From positions 62,001 to 126,000 of the forward strand of contig CAJJBH010000018.1 in assembly GCA_905182355.1 (NCBI GenBank): a DNA stretch of 64,000 bases, written 5' to 3'. A program made the translations under genes and the position numbers. Below are positions 6,707-15,827 of the stretch, piece after piece. The number at the start of each line of letters is the position of its first letter. Position 1 is the stretch's first letter. Below the pieces are notes generated by a model. That model did no database searches and was not told where the DNA came from. It saw nothing but the letters and a program-made list of their open reading frames with translations. The DNA is from an uncultured Paracoccaceae bacterium. Its GTDB lineage: Bacteria > Pseudomonadota > Alphaproteobacteria > Rhodobacterales > Rhodobacteraceae.

Positions 6707-8079
6707 ACCCAATGCGCCGTTTTGTCCTTCCATTGGCATTGATGTTGAACGCCTGTGTCCCAGTGACCCCGTCTGACACCACGACACGTGCAGCGATTGC
6801 CGTCAGCACATTCCCACCCATGAAGACTTTTGGCGCACCACGGCCAAACCACCCGATCAAATCAAACAACGACCTGGCGCTAGATTTCATTGAATTGTCG
6901 TTCCGTTTGGAAAGTGGCCGCGATTTGCCAATCTTCACGCGCTTTGAGGAACCAATCACAGTTCGCGTTACAGGTGCACCACCCGCAACACTTGGGTCGG
7001 ATTTAAATAAACTACTTCATCGCTTGCGGACCGAAGCGCACATCGACATCAGCCAGATATCATCATCCAAACAGGCAAACGTCACAATCCAAGCCGTCAG
7101 CAGAAACGAAATTCGCCGTGTTTTGCCCCACGCCGCGTGTTTCGTCGTGCCTAATATCTCAAGCATTGATGAATACCGAAGCGCCCGTCGCACAGCCAAG
7201 ACCAATTGGGCAAACCTGCAAAAGCGCGAGCAATTGGCAATATTCCTGCCAAATGACGCTAGCCCTCAAGAAGTACGTGACTGCCTTCACGAAGAATTGG
7301 CCCAAGCCATTGGACCGCTCAACGATCTATATCGCCTGCCCGACAGCGTCTTTAACGATGACAACGTGCATACGGTCCTGACCGGTTTCGATATGATGAT
7401 GCTACGCGCATATTATTCACCAAAATTGCGCAGTGGCATGACGCGTGGACAAGTGGCCCAAGCCCTGCCTGGTATCTTTAGTCGTATTAACCCTGCAGGA
7501 AATGGCCGCGCCGCACGATTTTCCACCCGCACCCCAAAAGCGTGGTCACAAGCGGTTCAGGCCGCATTAGGCCCAGGCAGCAGCACATCCCAACGGATCA
7601 TTTCTGCAGATAAGGCCTTGAAAATAGCAAAGGCAATGGGTTGGACCGATCACCGCCGCGCCTTTGCCCATTATGCCAATGGCCGTATTTTATTGGCTTC
7701 CGCACCAAAAGTTGCTTATCAACATTTCCTAGCAGCTGATCACTATTACGCGGCGACACCCGGGGCGAAGCTACACCGTGCGTATGTTGCAACCCAATTG
7801 GCCGCACATGCTGTCACACAAGGCGAAGGTGAACGTGCGCTTAACCTAATTGGTCCACATATTGACCGCGCTGCACGCAACGAAAATGCTATCTTACTGT
7901 CGACACTTCTGTTGCTTCGCGCCGAAGCCCTTGATCTGACCGGACGTTCCGCAGAAGCACGTACCGTCAGACTGGACAGTCTTGGATGGGCGCGGTACGG
8001 CTTTGGTCCAGATTGGGCCGTGCGGGCCAAGTTGCGAGAGATTTCGTCGCTTTCCCCGCTGAAAAATGGCCGCAGCTAA
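6703..8079 (+). CDS. DUF2927-family lipoprotein
   Basis: This 458-aa protein starts with GTG 6703 and has a lipoprotein signal peptide: hydrophobic RFVLPLALML followed by the lipobox LNAC with Cys18. An HEELAQAIGPLND stretch in the middle (near residue 205) resembles the HExxx metal-binding helix of zinc peptidases and is the core of the DUF2927 family. The C-terminal 150 residues are Ala-rich helices like TPR repeats. It probably sits in the periplasm or outer membrane; peptidase activity is unproven. It lies between GNAT and a small membrane protein and shares the cluster with MoxR and VWA proteins. Confidence 0.85.
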   Translation: MNPMRRFVLPLALMLNACVPVTPSDTTTRAAIAVSTFPPMKTFGAPRPNHPIKSNNDLALDFIELSFRLESGRDLPIFTRFEEPITVRVTGAPPATLGSDLNKLLHRLRTEAHIDISQISSSKQANVTIQAVSRNEIRRVLPHAACFVVPNISSIDEYRSARRTAKTNWANLQKREQLAIFLPNDASPQEVRDCLHEELAQAIGPLNDLYRLPDSVFNDDNVHTVLTGFDMMMLRAYYSPKLRSGMTRGQVAQALPGIFSRINPAGNGRAARFSTRTPKAWSQAVQAALGPGSSTSQRIISADKALKIAKAMGWTDHRRAFAHYANGRILLASAPKVAYQHFLAADHYYAATPGAKLHRAYVATQLAAHAVTQGEGERALNLIGPHIDRAARNENAILLSTLLLLRAEALDLTGRSAEARTVRLDSLGWARYGFGPDWAVRAKLREISSLSPLKNGRS

Positions 8080-8099
8080 CAGCGTAGGGCTTAACAGAT

Positions 8100-8267
8100 A
8101 TGATCGTACTTGTCGCAGCACTGATTGGTGCACTTGTGGGCGGTTTTACTGCCAAACGCCGTGGCGGAAATAGAATGGACATCGCACAATACGCGGCAGG
8201 TTACGGAATGGCCTTTGTTGTTGTTGGTCTGATTGCAACGGTGGTCCTTGATCGGGTCATTTCCTAA
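8100..8267 (+). CDS. Small two-helix membrane protein, 55 aa
   Basis: ATG 8100 opens a 55-codon gene whose stop overlaps the next start as TAATG. Two hydrophobic helices (IVLVAALIGALVGGFTA at 2-18 and GMAFVVVGLIATVVLD at 36-51) are joined by a basic loop KRRGGNRMD. I do not recognise a function. Tight coupling to the VWA gene and placement after the lipoprotein suggest it belongs to the same envelope-associated unit. Confidence 0.75.
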   Translation: MIVLVAALIGALVGGFTAKRRGGNRMDIAQYAAGYGMAFVVVGLIATVVLDRVIS

Positions 8268-9454
8268 TGTTCATCCCCTTCTTTGAGGCTCTACGAAAGA
8301 ACGGTGTGCCCGTTTCAATGCGCGAATTCCTTGCATTCCTAGAAGGGATGAAAGCCGGAATCGCCACCTATGATATCGACGCATTCTACTACCTTGCCCG
8401 CGTGTCGATGGTCAAAGACGAGCGCAACATCGACAAATTCGACCGTGCTTTTGCCGCGACCTTTGAGGGTCTGGAGAACATTCAGCTTGAGCAAGTTTTA
8501 GAAGCCGTGGATATCCCTTCCGATTGGTTGGATAAAATGGCTGAAAAGCACCTGTCCGAGGAAGAAAAAGCCGAAATCGAAGCGATGGGTGGCTTTGAAA
8601 AGCTGATGGAGACGTTGAAAGAGCGCCTTAAAAAACAAGAAAAACGCCATCAAGGTGGCAACAAATGGATTGGCACGGCCGGCACCTCGCCATTTGGCGC
8701 ATATGGTTACAACCCTGAAGGTGTGCGGATTGGCCAAAAGGAATCCCGCCATCAACGCGCCACCAAAGTTTGGGACAAGCGCGAATTTAAGAACATGGAC
8801 GACACTGTTGAATTGGGTACCCGCAACATCAAGGTTGCACTGAAACGTCTGCGCAAATGGGCGCGTGACGGGGCAGCTGAAGAGCTAGATTTGAACGGCA
8901 CCATTCGGGCAACCGCCGAAAACGGATATCTAGACGTAAAAACACGCCCGGAGCGGCGCAATGCCGTCAAAGTGTTGTTGTTTTTGGACGTTGGAGGGTC
9001 AATGGACCCGCATATTAAAGTGGTGGAAGAACTTTTTTCCGCGGCCCGTACAGAATTCAAGCATCTTGAACACTTTTATTTCCACAACTGCCTTTATGAG
9101 GGCGTATGGCGTGACAACCGCCGTCGTTGGGATGCACAGTTGGACACTAATGAAATCCTGCGCACCTATGGCCCTGATTACAAATGTATTTTCGTCGGTG
9201 ACGCATCTATGTCTCCCTACGAAATCGCATACCCCGGTGGCGCAAACGAGCATTGGAATGCAGAAAGCGGTCAGGTCTGGCTGGAACGTGCGCGTGATCA
9301 GTGGAACAGCCATCTTTGGATCAACCCGATCCCAGAAAAATATTGGGATTACACCCATTCAATCAAGATGATCCAAGAGATTTTTGGCACGGATCGCATG
9401 GTACCAATGACACTGTCCGGCCTTGAACAAGGCATGAAGGGTTTGACGCGTTAG
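8267..9454 (+). CDS. von Willebrand factor A domain protein (CoxE-like)
   Basis: This 395-aa VWA protein is the likely client-binding partner of the MoxR ATPase at 5061. The metal-ion-dependent adhesion site is the variant DVGGSMD (about 243-249), in the DxGxS form usual for this CoxE-like group rather than DxSxS. The N-terminal half is helical and charged (LSEEEKAEIEAMGG, LKERLKKQEKR). Its ATG overlaps the stop of the small membrane protein. The process served by this MoxR/VWA pair is not evident here. Confidence 0.88.
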   Translation: MFIPFFEALRKNGVPVSMREFLAFLEGMKAGIATYDIDAFYYLARVSMVKDERNIDKFDRAFAATFEGLENIQLEQVLEAVDIPSDWLDKMAEKHLSEEEKAEIEAMGGFEKLMETLKERLKKQEKRHQGGNKWIGTAGTSPFGAYGYNPEGVRIGQKESRHQRATKVWDKREFKNMDDTVELGTRNIKVALKRLRKWARDGAAEELDLNGTIRATAENGYLDVKTRPERRNAVKVLLFLDVGGSMDPHIKVVEELFSAARTEFKHLEHFYFHNCLYEGVWRDNRRRWDAQLDTNEILRTYGPDYKCIFVGDASMSPYEIAYPGGANEHWNAESGQVWLERARDQWNSHLWINPIPEKYWDYTHSIKMIQEIFGTDRMVPMTLSGLEQGMKGLTR

Positions 9455-9469
9455 GAACCCATATTTTTA

Positions 9470-9497
9470 ACAATGTGCCTAAAAATTGGCGCATTGT
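9470..9497 (+). terminator. Hairpin after the VWA gene
   Basis: ACAATGTGCC (9470-9479) pairs with GGCGCATTGT (9488-9497) with one G-T pair and an eight-base loop. There is no T-run after the stem on the plus strand; TTTTT precedes it. It probably ends the VWA operon, but classical termination is uncertain. Confidence 0.45.
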
Positions 9498-9543
9498 CCC
9501 ACTAACGTAAACATTAATTAATATTGTTTTTGTTGGAATACCC

Positions 9544-10200
9544 ATGATTAAACCAATCACTGCCCTAACCGTTATTGCTGTCAGTTTTCTTACAGCATGT
9601 GCGGATACGTCTGTGTCGCGCCACGACATTGAAAACGGACCGGTTTCATTGTTGTCCTTCACAGACAATTCACAGCAAGAGAACGCCGTTTCGCAGCAAG
9701 CAAATGCGTTGAATGATCTAAGCCATGATATTTTACGTGCATCGACGATCAAAGGCATGAAGGTTGGCGCAGCCGTGGGGTGTGGATTGGCCGTTGTGTC
9801 TGCAGGAAACGCACAGCGCTGCGTCGTTGGTGCTTTGTCGGGTGGTGCAGTCGGTGCAATTGTGGGCCGCCAAACAGGCAAACGTCAGATCGCGAAGCGG
9901 ATTGAGCTGGTCAATCCCAACCAACTGGTCCGCAGTATTCGCAAGACCAATGACACGATGGAAACCATAACAGGCTCCCTTCCCCAGCTTTTGGCAGCCC
10001 AAGATCGTGAATTGGATGCGCTGTCGCTGAAACGCGACTTGGGTACATTGTCACAAGCCGATTATGACACGCGCTACATTGAAATCAAAACAAACCGCGT
10101 CAACTTGGCGCAATCCTTGACCTTAAGTTCGAAGCAAGCAACCCTTGCTGGCGACAATCTGGAACACGCAGCCTCGCAAGGTCAAACGGGTTTGGAGTGA
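9544..10200 (+). CDS. Glycine-zipper lipoprotein, function unknown
   Basis: This 218-aa protein begins with a lipoprotein signal (ITALTVIAVSFLTAC, lipobox LTAC, Cys19). Residues about 75-115 are glycine-rich with regular GxxxG spacing (GAAVGCGLAV, GALSGGAVGAIVGR), the pattern of outer-membrane glycine-zipper lipoproteins that insert in or pack against membranes. The C-terminal third is helical and charged. It stands alone on the plus strand. I do not recognise a specific family. Confidence 0.75.
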   Translation: MIKPITALTVIAVSFLTACADTSVSRHDIENGPVSLLSFTDNSQQENAVSQQANALNDLSHDILRASTIKGMKVGAAVGCGLAVVSAGNAQRCVVGALSGGAVGAIVGRQTGKRQIAKRIELVNPNQLVRSIRKTNDTMETITGSLPQLLAAQDRELDALSLKRDLGTLSQADYDTRYIEIKTNRVNLAQSLTLSSKQATLAGDNLEHAASQGQTGLE

Positions 10201-10316
10201 CACTTTCGCGCGGCGAAAACATCGCGGAAAAAGCCGAGTTAGTCCGATCTTCAATCACACTTTTGTAATGCAACGTAGACATCCCTAAAAGCCCACAGGT
10301 CACTGTGTCTAAACGC

Positions 10317-10632
10317 TTATAGTGACAGCACATACCGATGGGCCGCTTCTGCCAAAGACGGCCATGATGGCCCGTGATCATATGGAACCTGCACCCACTC
10401 TTTCATTGCGCGCCCCTTGCCAGATGGATCGAACAAATGCGCCTCTGCAAGTGACATTGCTTGGGTATGATCGTCACCCTTCAACTTGAAGACCATACAG
10501 TCCTGAAAAAAATGGCACAAAAGGCTTTCCACCTTTTCCCGCGTTAATGCACTTTTTTCCAAACATCTGCGATACTTCAACCTCGGCAATGGAATACCCA
10601 ACATCATAAAATGTCGCTTCAGGATCGCTCAT
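10317..10632 (-). pseudogene. YjbR/TfoX-like gene broken by a single-base frameshift
   Basis: From ATG 10632 the minus strand reads MSDPEATFYDVGYSIAEV, then EVSQMFGKKCINAGKGGKPF, and shifts frame at the seven-A run 10506-10512. Removing one base joins it to QDCMVFKLKGDDHTQAMSL and HLFDPSGKGRAMKEWVQVP, giving 104 aa. The joined protein resembles small YjbR/TfoX-N-like proteins (MFG near the start, FKL, DPSG-MKEWV). As written it stops after about 51 residues. A homopolymer is a common place for sequencing error, so the gene may be intact in the organism. Confidence 0.65.
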
Positions 10633-10736
10633 GATTCAATTTCCCTATACTCAATTCAGCATGACCGAAATCCCTTGCTCGCACAATGTGACGTTACCTA
10701 TTGCTTAAACGCCCCATCCTCCTTTAGCGTCTGCAC

Positions 10737-11891
10737 ATGAACACTGCACCCATTACGCACATCGATCTGACCAGTTTTTTGCGTGATCCGTATCCCGCAC
10801 TTGCGCAGATGCGTGTCCACGCCCCCATCACTTTTGTGCCGGAATTGAATGCTACGCTTTTCACCCGCCGCAACGACATACACGTGCAGGAAAAACGGGT
10901 TGATTTGTTCTCATCCGATCAACCTGAGGGGCTGATGACCCAATTGATGGGCCAGAACATGATGCGCAAAGATGGCGCGGATCATATGGCTGAACGACGT
11001 TCTTTGTTCCCTGCCCTTAGCCCGCGCACGGTCCATGATCATTGGAAATCAATATTCGAGGCGATGGCTTTAGATCACTTACGGACGTTAGCGCCAAAGG
11101 GGAAATGCGATCTGGTGCGTGACTATGCAATGCCAGTTTCCGCGGCTGCCTTGAGAGCGATTACGGGGCTGGAATCAATGAGCAACGTTGACATGGACGG
11201 TGTCAGTCAGGCGATGATTGATGGCTGTTCCAATTTTGTAGGCGACCCCAAAGTCACGGCGCGCTGCGAACGTGCGACCCGATTGATTGATGACCACATC
11301 AAGTTTGCGCGCACAGATCCCCCCGAACATAGCGCCCTTAAGGTGATGCAAGATGCAGGGATGAATGACGATAGTTTAAGTGCGAATATCAAGCTTATCA
11401 TTTCGGGTGGCCAAAACGAACCGCGTGACGCAATTGCGGGCACCGTCTGGGCACTGATCAATCACCCAAGCCAGTTGGCGATGATCCTTGAGGGCAAGGC
11501 GACATGGTTGGATGCATTTAATGAATACGCCCGCTGGATGGCTCCTATAGGCATGTCACCGCGCCGTGTTGTGCAGCAACACACGATTGAGGGCATCACC
11601 CTTATGCCAGAGGACCGTGTGTTCTTTATGTTTGGATCGGCAGGACGCGACGAGGCACATTTTGACGCTCCTGATACCTTCAACATCACACGAAACACAC
11701 AAGCCGCCATTAGCTTTGGGGCTGGTCCACATTTTTGCGCGGGTGCAGCTGCGGCGCGTTGTTTGATCGCAGATATTGCCCTGCCCCTTGCGTTTAAGCA
11801 TATGAAAAATCTGCGGCTCACTGCCCCTGTCCCTTTCAGCGGATGGGCATTTCGCGGCCCAACAAAAATGCCTGTTGCATGGGATACTTAA
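10737..11891 (+). CDS. Cytochrome P450
   Basis: This 384-aa soluble bacterial P450 has the heme-cysteine loop FGAGPHFCAG (Cys about 339) and the ExxR motif in EYARWM. The I-helix reads ISGGQNEPRDAIAGT, which replaces the usual acid-alcohol pair AGxDT with a region containing NEPRD, a variant seen in several bacterial P450 groups. No ferredoxin or reductase gene is adjacent, so redox partners must lie elsewhere. There is no clear Shine-Dalgarno before the ATG. The substrate is unknown. Confidence 0.9.
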   Translation: MNTAPITHIDLTSFLRDPYPALAQMRVHAPITFVPELNATLFTRRNDIHVQEKRVDLFSSDQPEGLMTQLMGQNMMRKDGADHMAERRSLFPALSPRTVHDHWKSIFEAMALDHLRTLAPKGKCDLVRDYAMPVSAAALRAITGLESMSNVDMDGVSQAMIDGCSNFVGDPKVTARCERATRLIDDHIKFARTDPPEHSALKVMQDAGMNDDSLSANIKLIISGGQNEPRDAIAGTVWALINHPSQLAMILEGKATWLDAFNEYARWMAPIGMSPRRVVQQHTIEGITLMPEDRVFFMFGSAGRDEAHFDAPDTFNITRNTQAAISFGAGPHFCAGAAAARCLIADIALPLAFKHMKNLRLTAPVPFSGWAFRGPTKMPVAWDT

Positions 11892-11934
11892 TTTTGGCTG
11901 TTGCGAAACACAATCAACGCCCCATATCTGATAT

Positions 11935-12627
11935 ATGCTAAAACTTACCCCTATCCTTCTTGCGTTAATTTATGGTTTTGCCATGTATCGGTTTTCCGCA
12001 TGGCAAACTGCCCGGCGTCTTGATGCTGAATCCACTGAACTGAGCGATCCGATGTTGGGGCAACTTGGCGATCAAATGGCCGCAGCTTTGGATTTGCCAA
12101 GAATCCGCGTTCACATCTACGAAATCGAACAAATCAACGGATTGGCGGCCCCCGATGGGCGCATCTTTATCACCCGTGGTTTTTACAAGAAGTTTCAAAA
12201 TGGTGAGGTCAGCGCTGACGAAATTGCTAGCGTGATTGCCCATGAACTTGGCCATGTCGCCCTTGGACACTCGCGCCGCCGCATGATTGATTTTTCAGGA
12301 CAAAATGCGCTGCGCACAATGCTATCAATGGTCATCGGGCGATTCATCCCGTTTGTCGGTGTCTGGATCGCAAATATACTGACGTCCATGTTGGCCGCGC
12401 GCCTTAGCCGCAATGACGAGTACGAGGCCGACGCCTATGCGGCCGCGCTTTTGACCAAATCAGGGATTGGTACGGCAGGTCAGATTTCGCTGTTCAAAAA
12501 GTTGGACGCAATGAGCGGCACAATGAACGGACAACCACCCGCATGGTTGCTAAGCCACCCCAAAACAGTCGAGCGGATCGCTGCACTGCGCAAACTAGAA
12601 GATCGCTGGAACGTCGCAACCAAATAA
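11935..12627 (+). CDS. M48-family membrane zinc metalloprotease
   Basis: This 230-aa protein has an N-terminal membrane anchor (LTPILLALIYGFAMY) and the zinc site HELGHVALGH (HExxH about 101-105). The third ligand is the glutamate in NDEYEADAYA near 162. A second hydrophobic stretch (MVIGRFIPFVGVWIANILTSML) follows the active site, as in HtpX-like peptidases. The likely role is quality control of membrane or envelope proteins. It is convergent with hflX, four bases apart. Confidence 0.87.
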   Translation: MLKLTPILLALIYGFAMYRFSAWQTARRLDAESTELSDPMLGQLGDQMAAALDLPRIRVHIYEIEQINGLAAPDGRIFITRGFYKKFQNGEVSADEIASVIAHELGHVALGHSRRRMIDFSGQNALRTMLSMVIGRFIPFVGVWIANILTSMLAARLSRNDEYEADAYAAALLTKSGIGTAGQISLFKKLDAMSGTMNGQPPAWLLSHPKTVERIAALRKLEDRWNVATK

Positions 12628-12631
12628 CAGA

Positions 12632-13930
12632 TTACAGCGCTTTATACTGCGCTTTTTGGCGTCCACTCCAACGGACTGTAACCACAAAACCTTCGTCCGT
12701 TTGGGTTTCTTCCAGAACAACCTCGTTGGAAAACAGCCACGCCCGTTCACGCCCTTTGGCAAAACCAAGGGTCAAGTCCTCGGTCATCAACGCACCTTGC
12801 AAGGCTTCGGCGATGCCTTCCATTAGCGCGTCGGTGCCAATGCCCTTAGTCGCAGATGTGACGTAGACCATGTCATCGCGATCTGCGCGCACTTTCACGG
12901 CCTCGGCGGCGTCATCATCTAAAGCGTCTAGTTTATTCCAAATCTCAAACGTGGGCCGTTCCGTGTCGACCCCAAGAACCTTCATAATATCGCGGACGTC
13001 CTTGGCCTGTGCCTCGGATTCTGGATGGCTAATATCACGCACGTGGCAGATAATGTCAGCGGCCAAGACTTCTTCGAGTGTAGCGCGGAACGAGGCGACC
13101 AATTCGGTAGGCAGGTCAGAGATGAAACCGACCGTGTCAGATAGGATAACTTCTGGGCCATCCTCCATGTTCCAACGGCGCATGGTTGGATCGAGCGTGG
13201 CGAACAACATGTCCTCCGCCATCACATTAGCACCCGTCAAATAGTTGAACAGCGTCGATTTACCCGCGTTGGTGTAGCCTACAAGGGCAACAATCGGATA
13301 AGGTACCTTTTTACGTGCAGCACGGTGCAAGGCACGGGTTTTGACGACTTTATCCAACTGACGGCGCAAACGCACCAGTTGATCATCAATAGCGCGACGA
13401 TCCGATTCAATCTGGGTCTCGCCCGGTCCACCAACAAACCCCAAACCGCCACGTTGGCGTTCAAGGTGGGTCCATGCCCGCACCAGTCGCGTGCGTTGAT
13501 AGGTCAGTGCGGCCATTTCGACCTGTAACACACCTTCACGTGTCGCGGCACGTTCGCTAAATATCTCAAGAATCAGCGCAGTGCGATCCAAAACCTTCAC
13601 GCCCCAAGCTTTTTCAAGATTGCGTTGCTGCACAGGTGTGACTTTACCATCGATCAAAACCAGATCGATTTCCGCCTCTTCAAAGGCATCATGCAATTCT
13701 TTGACTTTACCTGACCCAAACAACATGGCCGCATTAGGTTTAGGCAATCGAACGTTTTCACTGCCTATGACGTCCAGTTCACTTAGCGCATGCGCAAGCG
13801 ACACGGCTTCTGCCAAAGACAGATCCGCATTACGACGAGAATGGTCTGATTTCAAATCAGGGTGAAGCACCCACGCGCGGGTTAATACCGGCCCGTCGGT
13901 GTCATCTAGCTGGAATTGTTCTTTGCTCAA
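12632..13930 (-). CDS. hflX: GTPase HflX
   Basis: This 432-aa HflX binds the large ribosomal subunit and splits stalled ribosomes. The GTPase domain has G1 [10 protein letters not shown]3 [10 protein letters not shown] and G4 NKLD; the N-terminal HflX domain includes the glycine-rich linker [16 protein letters not shown], here cited by its key GGPGETQ. The start is TTG 13930, which overlaps the hfq stop as TTGA; the next in-frame Met is too far inside. The hfq-hflX pair is conserved across proteobacteria and indicates one operon. Confidence 0.93.
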   Translation of the reverse strand: MSKEQFQLDDTDGPVLTRAWVLHPDLKSDHSRRNADLSLAEAVSLAHALSELDVIGSENVRLPKPNAAMLFGSGKVKELHDAFEEAEIDLVLIDGKVTPVQQRNLEKAWGVKVLDRTALILEIFSERAATREGVLQVEMAALTYQRTRLVRAWTHLERQRGGLGFVGGPGETQIESDRRAIDDQLVRLRRQLDKVVKTRALHRAARKKVPYPIVALVGYTNAGKSTLFNYLTGANVMAEDMLFATLDPTMRRWNMEDGPEVILSDTVGFISDLPTELVASFRATLEEVLAADIICHVRDISHPESEAQAKDVRDIMKVLGVDTERPTFEIWNKLDALDDDAAEAVKVRADRDDMVYVTSATKGIGTDALMEGIAEALQGALMTEDLTLGFAKGRERAWLFSNEVVLEETQTDEGFVVTVRWSGRQKAQYKAL

Positions 13931-14166
13931 GCTGCGTCTTCGCCCTCGTATAAGCTGATGGGCTGGCTTGGCATGATTGTCGAAATTGCGTGTTTATACA
14001 CCAATTGGGACTGGCCATCGCGGCGCAACAGGACACAGAAATTATCAAACCATGTGATCACGCCTTGCAGCTTTACACCGTTGATGAGGAAGATTGTTAC
14101 GGGCACTTTTGTCTTGCGCACGTGGTTCAGGAATGCGTCCTGTAAGTTCTGTCTGTCCGATGCCAT
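13927..14166 (-). CDS. hfq: RNA chaperone Hfq
   Basis: This 79-aa Sm-fold protein forms a hexamer that pairs small RNAs with mRNAs. Sm1 ([22 protein letters not shown]) carries the conserved QDAFLN start and the Sm2 motif YKHAIST contains the KH residues. It overlaps hflX. The stretch upstream (14167-14293) separates it from trkH and probably carries its own promoter, but I cannot define the elements. Confidence 0.96.
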   Translation of the reverse strand: MASDRQNLQDAFLNHVRKTKVPVTIFLINGVKLQGVITWFDNFCVLLRRDGQSQLVYKHAISTIMPSQPISLYEGEDAA

Positions 14167-14293
14167 TGCGATTTCGCCTTTTTTTTGTAAATGATTTGCG
14201 GATCAAATCACCCTTTATGCGATTATGTATAAGGATTTAGGGAGTTTCCAGCCCAAAAGACAGATCGAACCAACCCTTTTAACCTAAACGCCC

Positions 14294-15826
14294 TTAACCG
14301 CGCCACAAATCTGACGTCAAAAGTGCTATGATTGCAAGTGTCTCAAGGCGTCCAATTATCATCGCTGCGCCAAATATCACTTTGGCGAAACCACTTAATT
14401 CTATGAGCCGAATGGGGGTTTCACTTCCCACTTCCAGCAAGGGCCCTGTTGTCGAGAGACTTGAAATCGCGATCACAATAGCGTCTTCAAACCCAACGCC
14501 AGCTGCTGCCAACAAAATTGTAACCAAAGCTAAGGAAAGCGCGAAAAGCATGAAAAAAATCCATGCAATGAACGCGCCATTCTTTTGTAGCCGTTTTGCC
14601 ATCGGGTCGGCACCACTTACTGAGGATGGATGAACCAGTCGCTCCATCTCGCGTTTGCCGTTGCGGTAAAGCGCAAACACGCGCAACAATTTGACGCCGC
14701 CTGCAGTTGTCGCAACGCCACCGCCAGTTAAGCAAAGCCCCATAAAAATTAGCCCCGGCGTCGCAAGCCCGGACCAAGCCTGCGCCTCGCCCCATGACAC
14801 GCTAGTAAAACCAGTCGTGGTAAGGAACGACATGACGGTGAACATGGCACCCCAATATGCAATGGCGGCGTCACTCAGCGTGGTTTGTGCATCAACATCA
14901 AATGCCGCAAACCAGTGACGCATGAACAGTACCGCAGGCACACCGACAACCAAAGCCAGTCCAATCCTAAATTCAGGATCGTGCAGTATACCGCCGCTTT
15001 CGCTGGTCACCGTATCTGTCGAAAATGTCAAACGAGACAATGCAAACAACATGAACAACATCATGACGAATTCACCAGAAACGCCGGATTCACCTGTAAG
15101 CCCACCAACAGGTGAAATTCCAGAGGTCGCCATGATCGACATCGCGTGACACAGCGCCACAAGGGATTCATCACCACTGACCCACAACAACGACCACAAC
15201 AGCCAAGTAAGGCCAAAATAAACGGGGAACAACGTGCCGATGATCTTCATCAAACGCAGCCGTCCTTCGGTTTGCCCTACCTGCCCTTGTCCCAAAGCCC
15301 GCCTGCCCGGTTCTGCACGCGCGGTGACTTCGAACCCACCTAGGTTAAGGGGTGCAAGTATGGCAGAGGCTGCAATCCACATAATCAAACCACCCATCCA
15401 GCCAACCTGCGCCCGCCACAAATGAAGCGGTCGGTCTAAGCGTGATGGATCATCAAACAGGGTTGCACCCGTTGTGGTGATTGAACTTACCATTTCGATA
15501 TAGGCGTTAAAAAAGCTGGTGGTTTGAAGCCCCTCGTAAAAAGGCACCGCTAAAATAAGAGGCAAAAAAACAAAAGTCGAAAACAACGACATTAATGGCC
15601 CCAAAGCCCCATGCCCCGGCGCACGCCCATTGTGTGCGATTGCGATCAAAACAAAAACGATGATCCCCAACATGCCAGAATATAGAAACGCCCGGCCTGT
15701 TTCCAGTTCCCGCACGACACCAGCGTATATCGCGGGAATTAACATCGACACCGATGCCATCCCAAACACCAACATAAACAATGGCAGTTGGAACATCCGT
15801 TCGATAAAACCAAGGTCCTGTTTCAT
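14294..15826 (-). CDS. trkH: Trk/Ktr potassium uptake channel subunit TrkH
   Basis: This 510-aa integral membrane protein forms the K+ pore regulated by TrkA. The family's repeated selectivity loops are visible, including STTGATLFD, ATSGISPVGG, LTTTGFTSVSWG and SLSTTGPLLE, each with the central TTG or TSG glycine. It starts one base after the trkA stop, so the two are co-translated. The length is normal for TrkH. Confidence 0.93.
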   Translation of the reverse strand: MKQDLGFIERMFQLPLFMLVFGMASVSMLIPAIYAGVVRELETGRAFLYSGMLGIIVFVLIAIAHNGRAPGHGALGPLMSLFSTFVFLPLILAVPFYEGLQTTSFFNAYIEMVSSITTTGATLFDDPSRLDRPLHLWRAQVGWMGGLIMWIAASAILAPLNLGGFEVTARAEPGRRALGQGQVGQTEGRLRLMKIIGTLFPVYFGLTWLLWSLLWVSGDESLVALCHAMSIMATSGISPVGGLTGESGVSGEFVMMLFMLFALSRLTFSTDTVTSESGGILHDPEFRIGLALVVGVPAVLFMRHWFAAFDVDAQTTLSDAAIAYWGAMFTVMSFLTTTGFTSVSWGEAQAWSGLATPGLIFMGLCLTGGGVATTAGGVKLLRVFALYRNGKREMERLVHPSSVSGADPMAKRLQKNGAFIAWIFFMLFALSLALVTILLAAAGVGFEDAIVIAISSLSTTGPLLEVGSETPIRLIELSGFAKVIFGAAMIIGRLETLAIIALLTSDLWRG

Positions 15827-15827
15827 A

